From assembly GCF_000420345.1 (NCBI RefSeq), contig NZ_ATUT01000001.1, positions 248,001 through 312,000 of the forward strand: 64,000 bases of DNA. Reading direction: 5' to 3'. The translations under genes were made by a program, and so were the position numbers. Shown here piece by piece: positions 16,343-24,218 of this stretch. This stretch comes from Faecalicoccus pleomorphus DSM 20574. Its GTDB lineage: Bacteria; Bacillota_I; Bacilli_A; Erysipelotrichales; Erysipelotrichaceae. A model generated the notes under the pieces. That model was not told the origin of the DNA, made no database searches, and saw only the letters and a program-made list of their open reading frames with translations. Numbering within the stretch: position 1 is the first letter of the stretch; the number at the start of each line of letters is the position of its first letter.

Positions 16343-17896
16343 TCACTTATAGAGAATTTGATCAATGATAAAGCTGACTCTTTTTGAGCCTCTATAATAA
16401 TTGATTTGCGGTGAACCGACAAATCCCCTGATTGAATTTACACTTTTTGCCTTATCGGCTGCCGAGATGTTAAAACATAAACACTGTAAGCCACTTTGCA
16501 GCGTAAACCGTCGATGCTTTCCATTGCTTAGATCATAAACCGATTTGATATTGACTGGCGAAATTTCAAAAGCCGGCAGTTGAAAGCCCGGCCCAAACGG
16601 TCGTAAAGCATCCAGACTCTGTACAGATTGCGTTGTGATATCTTCCGGTTCGATGTGCAGAGTATTCTTTTTTAAAGGCGTCCAATCAAAAGTTGCTCCG
16701 GCTTCTTTTACATAATTGACAAAAGCCGGAAAGCTTTGTAGATCCAGAGAAAAACCAGCAGCCTGTGTATGACCGCCCAAGGCTCTAAAATCATCAAACC
16801 CAGATAAAAAATCCATACAGTCAAAACCCTCCGGAGAACGCATACTGGCTTTATAGCTGTCCGTATTTTGTGCCATTACGATAGCTGGCTTTTGAAATTG
16901 ACTGCATAAAGAACCGGCCACAAGTCCAATGATGCCCTCATGAAAGCTTGGATCACAGACAAGCAAGACAGGATCCTGCGGTGTACACTTACGCAAAGCA
17001 CACTCTGTCATCTTTGTACTGATTTGTTTGCGCAGATCATTGACATGAACAATCTGATCGTAAAAACGACGAATCTCTCGCTCATCCTGATTTAGGAAAT
17101 AACGAACCGCATTGTTCACATTGGCCATATTGCTTAAACGACCAATCGCATTTAATTTAGGCACGATCTGAAAACCAACGCTGGTTTCATTCAATACGCC
17201 ATCATTGGCCAAGATATAAGTATGTTTTTCTTTTGATGTGTTTAAAAGCTGTAAGCCATTTTGAATCAACGCTCTTGTCTGATGGGTTACCGGCATAACA
17301 TCACCAACGCTGGCGATGGATGCCAGAATCAAATGATAAGGTGTATCGACACCTAGTGCCCGTATGCATTCATAGGCAACAGCCGCACCACATAACGTTG
17401 AAAAAGACTCCTCCATTTTTGAAGGATGCACAAGTACATCGCAACATATCTCTTCTTCAATTCGATGATGATCGGTTACGATCGTTTCCATGCCACTTTC
17501 TTTGGCAAATGAAAGTGCATCGTGCGCCTTGACTCCATTATCGACCGTCACTAACAGCTCATAGCCTTTTTTATGAGCCAAAGACACGGTATTACAGTTT
17601 AGACCATATCCTTCCTTGATCCTGTCTGGTATATAAAATCCGACTTCTAAGCCATACTTCTGCAAGCCATCCACCATGATTGTCGTTGCCAAAATACCAT
17701 CACAGTCATAATCTCCACAGACAATCACTTTCTTATTTTGTTCTCGCGCATTTTGAATACGATCGACAAATGTATGTATACAAGTGGCTTCACTAACTGA
17801 TTGAAGCTCTTGTTTTTCAAGCCAGTAAGACCACCGGCTTTCATCCGGTTCTAAATATCGTAAAACTTTTTCTGAAAATGTTGTTAAATTTGCCAT
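16343..17896 (-). CDS. recJ: single-stranded-DNA exonuclease RecJ
   Basis: A 5'-3' single-strand DNA exonuclease used in recombination and repair. It has the DHH motifs CGDYDCDGILATT near residue 60, TVDNGVKAHDA and TDHH near 142, and the DHHA1 domain with GGHTQAAGFSL near 375. At 517 residues it lacks the long C-terminal extension of Bacillus RecJ (about 780) and is close to the catalytic core only. The ATG at 17896 lies six bases after a perfect extended -10 box and has no Shine-Dalgarno sequence. Confidence 0.93.
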   Translation of the reverse strand: MANLTTFSEKVLRYLEPDESRWSYWLEKQELQSVSEATCIHTFVDRIQNAREQNKKVIVCGDYDCDGILATTIMVDGLQKYGLEVGFYIPDRIKEGYGLNCNTVSLAHKKGYELLVTVDNGVKAHDALSFAKESGMETIVTDHHRIEEEICCDVLVHPSKMEESFSTLCGAAVAYECIRALGVDTPYHLILASIASVGDVMPVTHQTRALIQNGLQLLNTSKEKHTYILANDGVLNETSVGFQIVPKLNAIGRLSNMANVNNAVRYFLNQDEREIRRFYDQIVHVNDLRKQISTKMTECALRKCTPQDPVLLVCDPSFHEGIIGLVAGSLCSQFQKPAIVMAQNTDSYKASMRSPEGFDCMDFLSGFDDFRALGGHTQAAGFSLDLQSFPAFVNYVKEAGATFDWTPLKKNTLHIEPEDITTQSVQSLDALRPFGPGFQLPAFEISPVNIKSVYDLSNGKHRRFTLQSGLQCLCFNISAADKAKSVNSIRGFVGSPQINYYRGSKRVSFIIDQILYK

Positions 17897-17902
17897 GCAA
17901 CT

Positions 17903-17911
17903 ATTATAGCA
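17903..17911 (-). promoter_or_regulatory. extended -10 promoter of recJ, abutting the ATG
   Basis: TGCTATAAT on the minus strand is a perfect TGN-extended -10 box (TATAAT at 17903-17908). Six bases separate it from the recJ ATG, implying transcription starts at or next to the A of the start codon. No strong -35 box is visible, as is common with extended -10 promoters. Confidence 0.65.
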
Positions 17912-17957
17912 CGCTTCCTAATATTTTATGGTACAAAAGCTTGGAAAGGACAAAAAG

Positions 17958-17983
17958 AAAAAGCCGGTTTTTCCGACTTATTC
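17958..17983 (-). terminator. terminator after ruvB
   Basis: AAGTCGG and CCGGCTT pair (one G-U) around a short A-rich loop, followed by TTTCTTTTT on the minus strand. The hairpin includes the end of ruvB. Confidence 0.7.
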
Positions 17984-18985
17984 AAACAAAGGATTTTGAT
18001 AGCTGATTTGTAGATGCTCATAAGCCTTTGGTGTTGCCACACGACCTCTTGGTGTTCGATTAATAAAACCAATCTGCAACAAATAAGGCTCGTACACATC
18101 TTCCAGGGTCATCGGTTCCTCTCCGATACTGGAGGCAATAGCTTCCAAGCCTACAGGGCCACCCTTAAAGCGTTCAATAATACCACGTAAATATTTATGA
18201 TCGACCGCATCCAGACCCAAATGATCGACTTTTAAACGATCCAGAGCATCCTTAGCCACATCCAGTGAAACAATTCCTTCATTATAGACCTGCGCAAAAT
18301 CCCGTACTCTTCGAAATAAACGATTGGCAATACGCGGTGTTCCACGAGAGCGCATGGCGATCTCGTGTGTTGCTTCCGAATCGATCGTTGTGTCCATGAC
18401 ATGACTGGTTCGATTTACGATTTTTTCCAAATCCTCCAGCGTATAATACTCCAACTGCGATACGATACCGAAACGATCACGTAAAGGCGCACTCAAATCT
18501 CCGGCTCTGGTCGTAGCTCCCACCAAAGTAAAAGGCGGTAAGGTTAGACGAATATTGTGTACAGTGGCACTATCCTTTCCCACTAAAATATCCAGACAAT
18601 AATCTTCCATAGCCGGATACAACACCTCTTCTACCTGTTTTGGCAAGCGGTGGATCTCATCGATAAACAATACATCACCTGGTTCCAAAGTCGTCAAAAT
18701 CGCCGCTAAATCTCCACTTTTTTCAATACTGGGACCACTTGTCGTTTTGATATTTCCATGCATTTCATTGGCCAGAATATAAGCCAATGTTGTCTTTCCC
18801 AATCCCGGTGGCCCATACAACAAAACATGATCCAGGGCTTCCTGACGCTGTTTGGCAGCACGTATAAAAACACTGAGATTCTGTTTTAAATCTTTCTGGC
18901 CGATATATTCCTGCAAGGTGCTGGGACGAAGCGTTTTTTCAAAGTTGTCCTGCTCCTGCATATGTGCATCCATTTCTCTATCCAA
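17978..18985 (-). CDS. ruvB: Holliday junction branch-migration ATPase RuvB
   Basis: Hexameric AAA+ motor that works with RuvA to move Holliday junctions. At 335 residues it has normal length. Visible features are the N-terminal [12 protein letters not shown] block, Walker [12 protein letters not shown] near residue 60, Walker [12 protein letters not shown], sensor [18 protein letters not shown] and the C-terminal winged helix ending around [12 protein letters not shown]. It lies two bases after the ruvA stop. Confidence 0.97.
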   Translation of the reverse strand: MDREMDAHMQEQDNFEKTLRPSTLQEYIGQKDLKQNLSVFIRAAKQRQEALDHVLLYGPPGLGKTTLAYILANEMHGNIKTTSGPSIEKSGDLAAILTTLEPGDVLFIDEIHRLPKQVEEVLYPAMEDYCLDILVGKDSATVHNIRLTLPPFTLVGATTRAGDLSAPLRDRFGIVSQLEYYTLEDLEKIVNRTSHVMDTTIDSEATHEIAMRSRGTPRIANRLFRRVRDFAQVYNEGIVSLDVAKDALDRLKVDHLGLDAVDHKYLRGIIERFKGGPVGLEAIASSIGEEPMTLEDVYEPYLLQIGFINRTPRGRVATPKAYEHLQISYQNPLFE

Positions 18986-18987
18986 AT

Positions 18988-19566
18988 TTATACCCCATTT
19001 CTTTTCGCAAGCAAAGCCAATGCCTTACGAAGCATCGCATCCACACTGATATCCTGTGAAGCCAATTCTTTTTTTACCCCTGTCAGCTGATTTCCTTTAT
19101 AACCAAGGGATAAAAGCGCCTCTTTAACTTCTTCCCAGACAGGATTTGTATCCACACTTTCTTCTTCAATGGCCGATACAAATTTTCCCTTTAGATCAAG
19201 AACGATTTGTGATGCCGTCTTTGCCCCGATACCCGGCAATGCCTTTAATCGCTTTACGTCATCTTCTTCGATGGCCTGTATCATCTCTTTTCCCGAACAG
19301 ACTCCTAACATATTTAATGCCGTACGTGGTCCGATTCCTTTTACGTTGATCAAACGCATAAAGACTTCATAATCCTTTTCATGTACGAAACCAAATAAAA
19401 GGATCGCATCCTCCCGCACATGTTGATAGGTGTATAAAAACTGATCTTCTCCCAATCTAAAATTATAAGGATGACTCACATAGACCTCATATCCTACACC
19501 CTGTACATCTAAAACGATCGTATCATTTCGTATGAGTCGTACCGATCCCTGTATAAACGCTATCAA
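18988..19566 (-). CDS. ruvA: Holliday junction DNA-binding protein RuvA
   Basis: Tetrameric junction-binding partner of RuvB. The 192 residues show the N-terminal OB domain ([11 protein letters not shown]...), two helix-hairpin-helix motifs ([15 protein letters not shown] and [17 protein letters not shown]) and the flexible C-terminal domain that contacts RuvB. The start is a TTG at 19566 with GGGAGG eight bases upstream. No ATG fits, because the conserved N-terminus begins exactly here. Confidence 0.96.
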   Translation of the reverse strand: MIAFIQGSVRLIRNDTIVLDVQGVGYEVYVSHPYNFRLGEDQFLYTYQHVREDAILLFGFVHEKDYEVFMRLINVKGIGPRTALNMLGVCSGKEMIQAIEEDDVKRLKALPGIGAKTASQIVLDLKGKFVSAIEEESVDTNPVWEEVKEALLSLGYKGNQLTGVKKELASQDISVDAMLRKALALLAKRNGV

Positions 19567-19581
19567 AAGAAAATCCTCCCT

Positions 19582-20331
19582 TTACAGTGTAATATCCAAT
19601 TCGATTGGACAATGATCACTACCATAAATATCCGTTAATATTTTAGAATCTTCTACTTTTTCCATCAGCTCCGGACTTACCAGCCAATAATCAATTCGCC
19701 ACCCGGCATTGTTTTTACGCGCATTAAAACGATAGCTCCACCAGGAATATTGCACCTTGTCTGGGTATAAGGTACGGAACGTATCCTTTAAATACGGTAA
19801 AAGGTTAGCTTTAAAGCTATCACGCTCCTCATCGGTAAAGCCCGCATTTCTTCGATTTGTTTTAGGATTTTTGATATCAATTTCTTCATTGGCCACATTA
19901 AGATCACCACAGATCACAACAGGCTTATCTAACGATTGAATATAAGAACTGAATGCTTTATCCCATTCCATGCGATAATCTAAACGCTTTAATCCATCTC
20001 CGGAATTTGGTGTATAAACCGTTACTAAATAAAAGTTTTCAAATTCAGCCGTGATGACACGTCCTTCCTGATCATGTTCTTCAATCTGCAGACCATAAGA
20101 AACGGAAAGCGGCTCCTTTCGAGACAAGATCATGGTTCCACTATAACCTTTTCGAACAGCACTGTATGCATACTGATAGGGATATAATTCTTTAGATATT
20201 TCAATCTGCTCCGGCTGTGCCTTTGTTTCCTGTAAACAAAAAACATCAGCATCCAGTGCATCTACGATATCGATAAAACCTTTATTGATACAAGCTCTGA
20301 TTCCATTTACATTCCATGATATTAATTTCAT
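19582..20331 (-). CDS. exodeoxyribonuclease III family AP endonuclease
   Basis: Base-excision repair enzyme that cleaves DNA at abasic sites and trims 3' ends. The 249-residue protein has the exonuclease-endonuclease-phosphatase fold: SWNVNGIRA near residue 5, [12 protein letters not shown] near 33, the [13 protein letters not shown] catalytic block near 140 and the terminal [11 protein letters not shown]. It belongs to the ExoA/Xth group and sits 15 bases upstream of ruvA, making a small DNA-repair operon with ruvAB. A TGC-extended TAGAAT about 35 bases upstream is the likely promoter. Confidence 0.93.
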   Translation of the reverse strand: MKLISWNVNGIRACINKGFIDIVDALDADVFCLQETKAQPEQIEISKELYPYQYAYSAVRKGYSGTMILSRKEPLSVSYGLQIEEHDQEGRVITAEFENFYLVTVYTPNSGDGLKRLDYRMEWDKAFSSYIQSLDKPVVICGDLNVANEEIDIKNPKTNRRNAGFTDEERDSFKANLLPYLKDTFRTLYPDKVQYSWWSYRFNARKNNAGWRIDYWLVSPELMEKVEDSKILTDIYGSDHCPIELDITL

Positions 20332-20438
20332 AAAGTGTCTCCTTTAAAACTATGTATATTCTAGCATATCTTTTCTCATTCCTATAAAAAGAATGCACAT
20401 TGTCCTTGTATTTATGTATAAGAAGAGGATGTAAAAAA

Positions 20439-20470
20439 ATCGGAATACAGAAACCATCCCATATTCCGAT
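20439..20470 (-). terminator. terminator after obg
   Basis: ATCGGAATA pairs perfectly with TATTCCGAT (9 bp) and is followed by TTTTTT on the minus strand, 36 bases after the obg stop. Confidence 0.85.
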
Positions 20471-20505
20471 CGATTCATTTTGAGCTAATAACCTATAAAT
20501 GATTT

Positions 20506-21789
20506 TTAACTTTCGACAAATTCAAATTCATAACCTAATAACTGTACGGTATCGCCATCTTCACATCCAGCCTCGCGCAATGCCTTATCAATACCAAGAT
20601 AACGCATTTTATTGGCAAATTCAAAGTAGTCTTCTTCGGTATTCAGTTTTTGAATATCAAAGACTCTTTCCACTCTAGGACCGGAAACTTCCCATACATG
20701 AGCATCCACCTGTTGAATTTGAAGATCGCTCTTTTTCTCTTCAAAGGTATAAACAACACCATCATTTTTCATTTCATCATCAGTGATGGCAAAGGCCGGT
20801 GTTACCGCTAAAAGATCGGCAGCCTTTGTCAAAACCGGATCGATCCCTTCATGAATGATAGTAGTCGTCGGATATACCGTAACATCCGGATAGGCTTCTT
20901 TAAAACGCTTTAAGTTTTCTTCGGCATGTTCCAGATCCATTTTATTGGCTACTACGATTTGCGGTCTTTCCAGTAAACGAATTTGATAAGAACCAAGCTC
21001 ATCGTTGATGATCTTATAATCTTCCAATGGATCACGACCTTCTTCAGCTCCCATATCAACGACATGCACGATAACACGACAACGTTCAATATGCCGTAAG
21101 AACTGATGTCCTAAACCCTTTCCGGTACTGGCTCCTTCAATCAAGCCAGGCAAATCGGCCATGATAAAGCTGCGGCCATCTCTAGTCTGTACGACACCGA
21201 CATTGGGCGAAATCGTTGTAAATGGATAATCACCAATTTCCGGCTTTGCTCTGGATACCGCATCCAATAAAGTGGATTTTCCAACGCTTGGAAAACCGAC
21301 AAGGCCAACATCCGCCAATACGCGAAGCTCCACCATGCAGTCAAACTCTTCCCCCAGTGTTCCTAACTCCGCATATTTTGGTGCGGTATTCCGGCTGGAT
21401 TTAAAATGATAATTGCCACGACCGCCTTTACCGCCTTTGGCGATAACTTGCTGCTGATATGGCTCAGTTAGATCGGCAATAATCTGTCCGGTATCTTCTC
21501 TTTTGACGATCGTACCTAAAGGAACTTTGACAATCTTATCTTCCCCATTGGCCCCATGCATCTTTTTATTTTTTCCTTTTTCACCGGGAGTGGCCTTGAT
21601 TTTTCGATGATAGCGCAAATCCAGCAGAGTTGTCATACCCGGATCCGCCTGAAAGATGACACTGCCGCCATTGCCGCCGTCGCCACCAAATGGACCGCCA
21701 TAAGCTACATATTTTTCATGACGAAAGCTAACGATACCGTCACCGCCTTTTCCCGCCTGTACATGTATTTTGACCTGATCAACGAACAT
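20506..21789 (-). CDS. obg: GTPase Obg
   Basis: Essential GTPase in ribosome assembly and the stress response. The 427 residues show the glycine-rich Obg fold at the N-terminus (HVQAGKGGDGIVSFRHEK), the GTPase core with VGFPSVGKSTLL near residue 166, DLPGLIEGA and NKMD, and the C-terminal OCT domain typical of Gram-positive Obg. I start it at 21789, where MFVDQVKIHV begins and AAGGAGG stands at the right distance. The longer frame to 21837 runs through the rpmA terminator. It follows rplU-prp-rpmA, the standard order. Confidence 0.96.
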   Translation of the reverse strand: MFVDQVKIHVQAGKGGDGIVSFRHEKYVAYGGPFGGDGGNGGSVIFQADPGMTTLLDLRYHRKIKATPGEKGKNKKMHGANGEDKIVKVPLGTIVKREDTGQIIADLTEPYQQQVIAKGGKGGRGNYHFKSSRNTAPKYAELGTLGEEFDCMVELRVLADVGLVGFPSVGKSTLLDAVSRAKPEIGDYPFTTISPNVGVVQTRDGRSFIMADLPGLIEGASTGKGLGHQFLRHIERCRVIVHVVDMGAEEGRDPLEDYKIINDELGSYQIRLLERPQIVVANKMDLEHAEENLKRFKEAYPDVTVYPTTTIIHEGIDPVLTKAADLLAVTPAFAITDDEMKNDGVVYTFEEKKSDLQIQQVDAHVWEVSGPRVERVFDIQKLNTEEDYFEFANKMRYLGIDKALREAGCEDGDTVQLLGYEFEFVES

Positions 21790-21812
21790 AAGATTTCCTC
21801 CTTCTTGAAAAA

Positions 21813-21832
21813 AAGATCCCCGAAGGGATCTT
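21813..21832 (-). terminator. terminator between rpmA and obg
   Basis: The stem AAGATCCC / GGGATCTT closes a TTCG tetraloop on the minus strand and is followed by a run of T. It is a very stable hairpin placed 24 bases before the obg start, so obg expression relies on read-through or another promoter. Confidence 0.85.
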
Positions 21833-21837
21833 ATCAA

Positions 21838-22122
21838 CTATGCCTGTGGATAAACAGAAACTTTCTTCTTATCCTTACCAAGACGTTCGTAGCGTACAAC
21901 ACCGCTGACCATTGCGAACAATGTGTCATCAGCACCACGTCCTACATTCGTTCCCGGATGAATCTTTGTACCACGCTGACGATAGATAACGCTTCCGGCA
22001 TGACAAGACTGACCATCGGCTACTTTTGCCCCTAAACGTTTCGAATGGGAATCACGACCGTTCTTAGTAGAACCAACTCCCTTTTTAGAAGCGAAATACT
22101 GAATATCTAAACTAAAACGCAT
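21838..22122 (-). CDS. rpmA: 50S ribosomal protein L27 with cleavable N-terminus
   Basis: Large-subunit protein reaching toward the peptidyl-transferase centre. It begins [20 protein letters not shown]. In Bacillota the first residues up to the aromatic pair before ASKKG are removed by the protease Prp, and the expected site (YF|A) is present here. The remaining 84 residues are standard L27. The gene is directly downstream of prp and separated from obg by a strong terminator. Confidence 0.97.
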   Translation of the reverse strand: MRFSLDIQYFASKKGVGSTKNGRDSHSKRLGAKVADGQSCHAGSVIYRQRGTKIHPGTNVGRGADDTLFAMVSGVVRYERLGKDKKKVSVYPQA

Positions 22123-22124
22123 AC

Positions 22125-22439
22125 TTACACCTCTTTTCTTGTAATTTGAATGGATTGCGGATATTTTTCTCTCACTGTTTCCAGCTGAATTCTTAGAAAA
22201 TCCAAAGAATTTTGAACATTATCCGTATAATTTAAAACCTGAATATCAATCTGATTATCCTGCATCTGCAGATCACAATCTTCATGACATAATACATCCA
22301 ATGCATTTAAAGCACCAATACTTGCAACACTGACTCCGGCACACACGATATCCTGTCCATAGGGACCGCTTTGCGCATGTCCGGTAATCTGAATACTTGA
22401 CACCTGATCCTCATGATATGTCAGGATGACCTTGATCAT
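22125..22439 (-). CDS. prp: ribosomal-processing cysteine protease Prp
   Basis: A 104-residue cysteine protease that removes the N-terminal extension of L27. The catalytic dyad is visible as GHA (residues 20-22) and Cys in [10 protein letters not shown] near residue 33, with the SGPYGQD loop between them. It lies two bases from both rplU and rpmA, the position held throughout Bacillota, next to its only well-characterised substrate. Confidence 0.95.
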   Translation of the reverse strand: MIKVILTYHEDQVSSIQITGHAQSGPYGQDIVCAGVSVASIGALNALDVLCHEDCDLQMQDNQIDIQVLNYTDNVQNSLDFLRIQLETVREKYPQSIQITRKEV

Positions 22440-22441
22440 AA

Positions 22442-22744
22442 TTAAGCCTCGATTGCTTCGATCTTAACACGAGTGTAAGGTTGACGGTGTCCCTGTTTTC
22501 TACGTGTAGAAGATTTTTTAGGTTTATATTTTACAATCGTAATTTTCTTACCTTTCCCCTGCTTTTCAACAGTTCCTGTAACTTTAGCACCTTCTACATA
22601 AGGTTTACCAAATTTTCCATCAGCGAATAAAACCTTATCAAATGTAACTGTATCTCCTTCGTTTGCATCTAATTTTTCTACGAAGATCACAGCATCTTTT
22701 TCAACTTTGATCTGTTTTCCGCCTGTTTCAATAATTGCGTACAT
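22442..22744 (-). CDS. rplU: 50S ribosomal protein L21
   Basis: A 100-residue large-subunit protein that binds 23S rRNA. The start [15 protein letters not shown] and the C-terminal [20 protein letters not shown] are diagnostic. It is the first gene of rplU-prp-rpmA and has a structured leader that may allow autoregulation. The Shine-Dalgarno sequence is AGGAGGTG. Confidence 0.97.
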   Translation of the reverse strand: MYAIIETGGKQIKVEKDAVIFVEKLDANEGDTVTFDKVLFADGKFGKPYVEGAKVTGTVEKQGKGKKITIVKYKPKKSSTRRKQGHRQPYTRVKIEAIEA

Positions 22745-22850
22745 GCAAGCACCTCCTATTCTATGTTCCTGATACTCGCCATGAAGGTGGATTTCTCACT
22801 TTTTACCTTTTTTGTGCGGTTGCAAGATCAGAACAGAATCTGCAACATAG
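22745..22850 (-). promoter_or_regulatory. structured leader of rplU (candidate L21 leader)
   Basis: From the predicted start near 22847 the leader has a hairpin GTTGCA...TGCAAC, a purine-rich segment with CCGCACAAAAAAGG, then CTTCATGGCGAGT. The first bases (AACATAG read on plus, 22844-22850) can pair with CTATGTT at 22761-22767, closing the whole leader. Layout and the CGCACA/ATGGCGAG bases recall the Rfam L21 leader family, which is autoregulatory in Bacillota. A covariance-model search is the deciding test. Confidence 0.5.
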
Positions 22851-22852
22851 GT

Positions 22853-22881
22853 AGTATATAAAATCTGATCGTCTTCGTCAA
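22853..22881 (-). promoter_or_regulatory. promoter of rplU-prp-rpmA
   Basis: The -35 TTGACG (22876-22881) and -10 TATACT (22853-22858) are exactly 17 bases apart on the minus strand. Confidence 0.8.
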
Positions 22882-22912
22882 GAAAGAATCCATTTATTTC
22901 CTTAGAAATCCT

Positions 22913-23295
22913 TCATTCGAATGCGAGATCATACGATCCAACAGACAGTCCACTTTGTATCGAGATCAGATTATTGACATCGACAACTATATTAATACGG
23001 TACAAAGGATCTAAACGTCGTACTTTTCGTAATAAAGCCTCGGAAGAAGCCCGATACCTACCTGGATTTCTACCAAAAACCTTATAAGCCAAACGACTTC
23101 CTTTAACACCGGGAATTTGATTCCATTCCTTTCCCTCTGAAGACTGCCTTATACCGGGTATCACATCAGTATCTCTACATATTCCCAGAATTTTGGCTGG
23201 AATTTCTGAACCGTCGCATCAAATTGAATACAGCCTAAACGGATATCTCTATATTGCGTAAATAATGCCTGATCAATATCAACCTTTACCCTCAT
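22913..23295 (-). pseudogene. broken B3/B4-domain protein gene
   Basis: Two frames together resemble a protein with the B3/B4 domain, also found in the beta subunit of phenylalanyl-tRNA synthetase. The first part (23295 to 23161) reads MRVKVDIDQALFTQ...RLGCIQFDAT and then stops. The second, in a different frame, reads EGKEWNQIPGVKGSRLAYK, RYRASSEALLRK and INIVVDVNNLISIQSGLSVG, and stops at 22913. The switch near 23180 needs one base lost or gained, and the usual C-terminal third (with a GPFGNPTSD-type motif) is missing. It lies 20 bases after murB and just upstream of the rplU promoter. A sequencing error could explain the frameshift but not the missing C-terminus. Confidence 0.7.
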
Positions 23296-23315
23296 ACTTT
23301 CTTAGCTCTATTTAT

Positions 23316-24200
23316 TTATTTTCTGCCTATGATTCGAACTTCCGGTTCCAGACGCACACCAAATTTTTGATCGATCACTTTTTGTATATGGGCAATCAAT
23401 TCCTCATAATCCTTTCCGGTCGCATGATCGATGTTTACGATAAATCCAGCATGTTTCTCAGAGATTTGAGCTCCACCCCACTTTAATCCCTGCAGTCCGG
23501 CCTGTTGAATCAAAGCACCGGTATAATGTCCTTTTGGCCGTTTAAAGACACTGCCACAGGATGGATATTCTAAAGGTTGTTTACTGCATCTAAGCTCCAT
23601 TAAATGATCCATTTTTTCTTGAATTTTTATCGAATCACCAGGAGTCAGTTGAAATTCTGCTTCCAACACAATCGCTTTTCTTTCCTGTAAAATGCTGTGA
23701 CGATACGAAAAATCCATGTGTTCTTTTGTCCATGTTTCAATCGTTCCTTTTTCCGTTAAAACCGTGGCACTGTAAAAGACTTCATCAATCTGTCCATCAT
23801 AAGCACCGGCATTCATATAAACCGCTCCACCGATACTTCCCGGTATGCCACAGGCAAATTCCAAGCCGCTAAGTGCATATTCGCAAGCCCTGGCACAGAC
23901 CGCTTTCAAGCTGGCTCCGGCCTGGGCAACGATTCGAGTTTCCTTGACATGGATCTGTTTTTGTTGTGTCGTTAAGATGACTAAGCCTTCGACACCCTGA
24001 TCCCGTACGATCAGATTGCTGGCATTTCCTAAGACAAGGTAAGGTATATTCTTTGTTTTGGCATAAGTAATGCAGTCACAAAGCTCTTCGATCGTTTCCG
24101 GTAAGGCTAAATAATCCGCCGGACCTCCTGTCTTTGTATATGTGTATTTTTTTAATAGTTCATTCTTATAAATGGGCGTGTTGTCAAAAATATCTTTCAA
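23316..24200 (-). CDS. murB: UDP-N-acetylenolpyruvoylglucosamine reductase
   Basis: FAD enzyme that reduces UDP-GlcNAc-enolpyruvate to UDP-MurNAc in peptidoglycan synthesis. The 294-residue protein has KYTYTKTGGPADYLALP near residue 20, the FAD-binding VLGNASNLIVRDQGV, FACGIPGSIGGAVYMNAGAY near 115, and the catalytic serine and C-terminal glutamate region (YPSCGSVFKRP; EPEVRIIG). This matches type II MurB of Gram-positives. It lies 18 bases after dnaE. Confidence 0.96.
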   Translation of the reverse strand: MKDIFDNTPIYKNELLKKYTYTKTGGPADYLALPETIEELCDCITYAKTKNIPYLVLGNASNLIVRDQGVEGLVILTTQQKQIHVKETRIVAQAGASLKAVCARACEYALSGLEFACGIPGSIGGAVYMNAGAYDGQIDEVFYSATVLTEKGTIETWTKEHMDFSYRHSILQERKAIVLEAEFQLTPGDSIKIQEKMDHLMELRCSKQPLEYPSCGSVFKRPKGHYTGALIQQAGLQGLKWGGAQISEKHAGFIVNIDHATGKDYEELIAHIQKVIDQKFGVRLEPEVRIIGRK

Positions 24201-24218
24201 AATAGACCTCTTCTTTCT

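Noticed and set aside
22797-22912. In-frame continuation of the B3/B4 relic past its stop (ISKEINGFFLDEDDQILY)
   Set aside because: It looks protein-like but does not match the expected C-terminus of the family and coincides with a consensus promoter and the rplU leader, so I treat it as chance.
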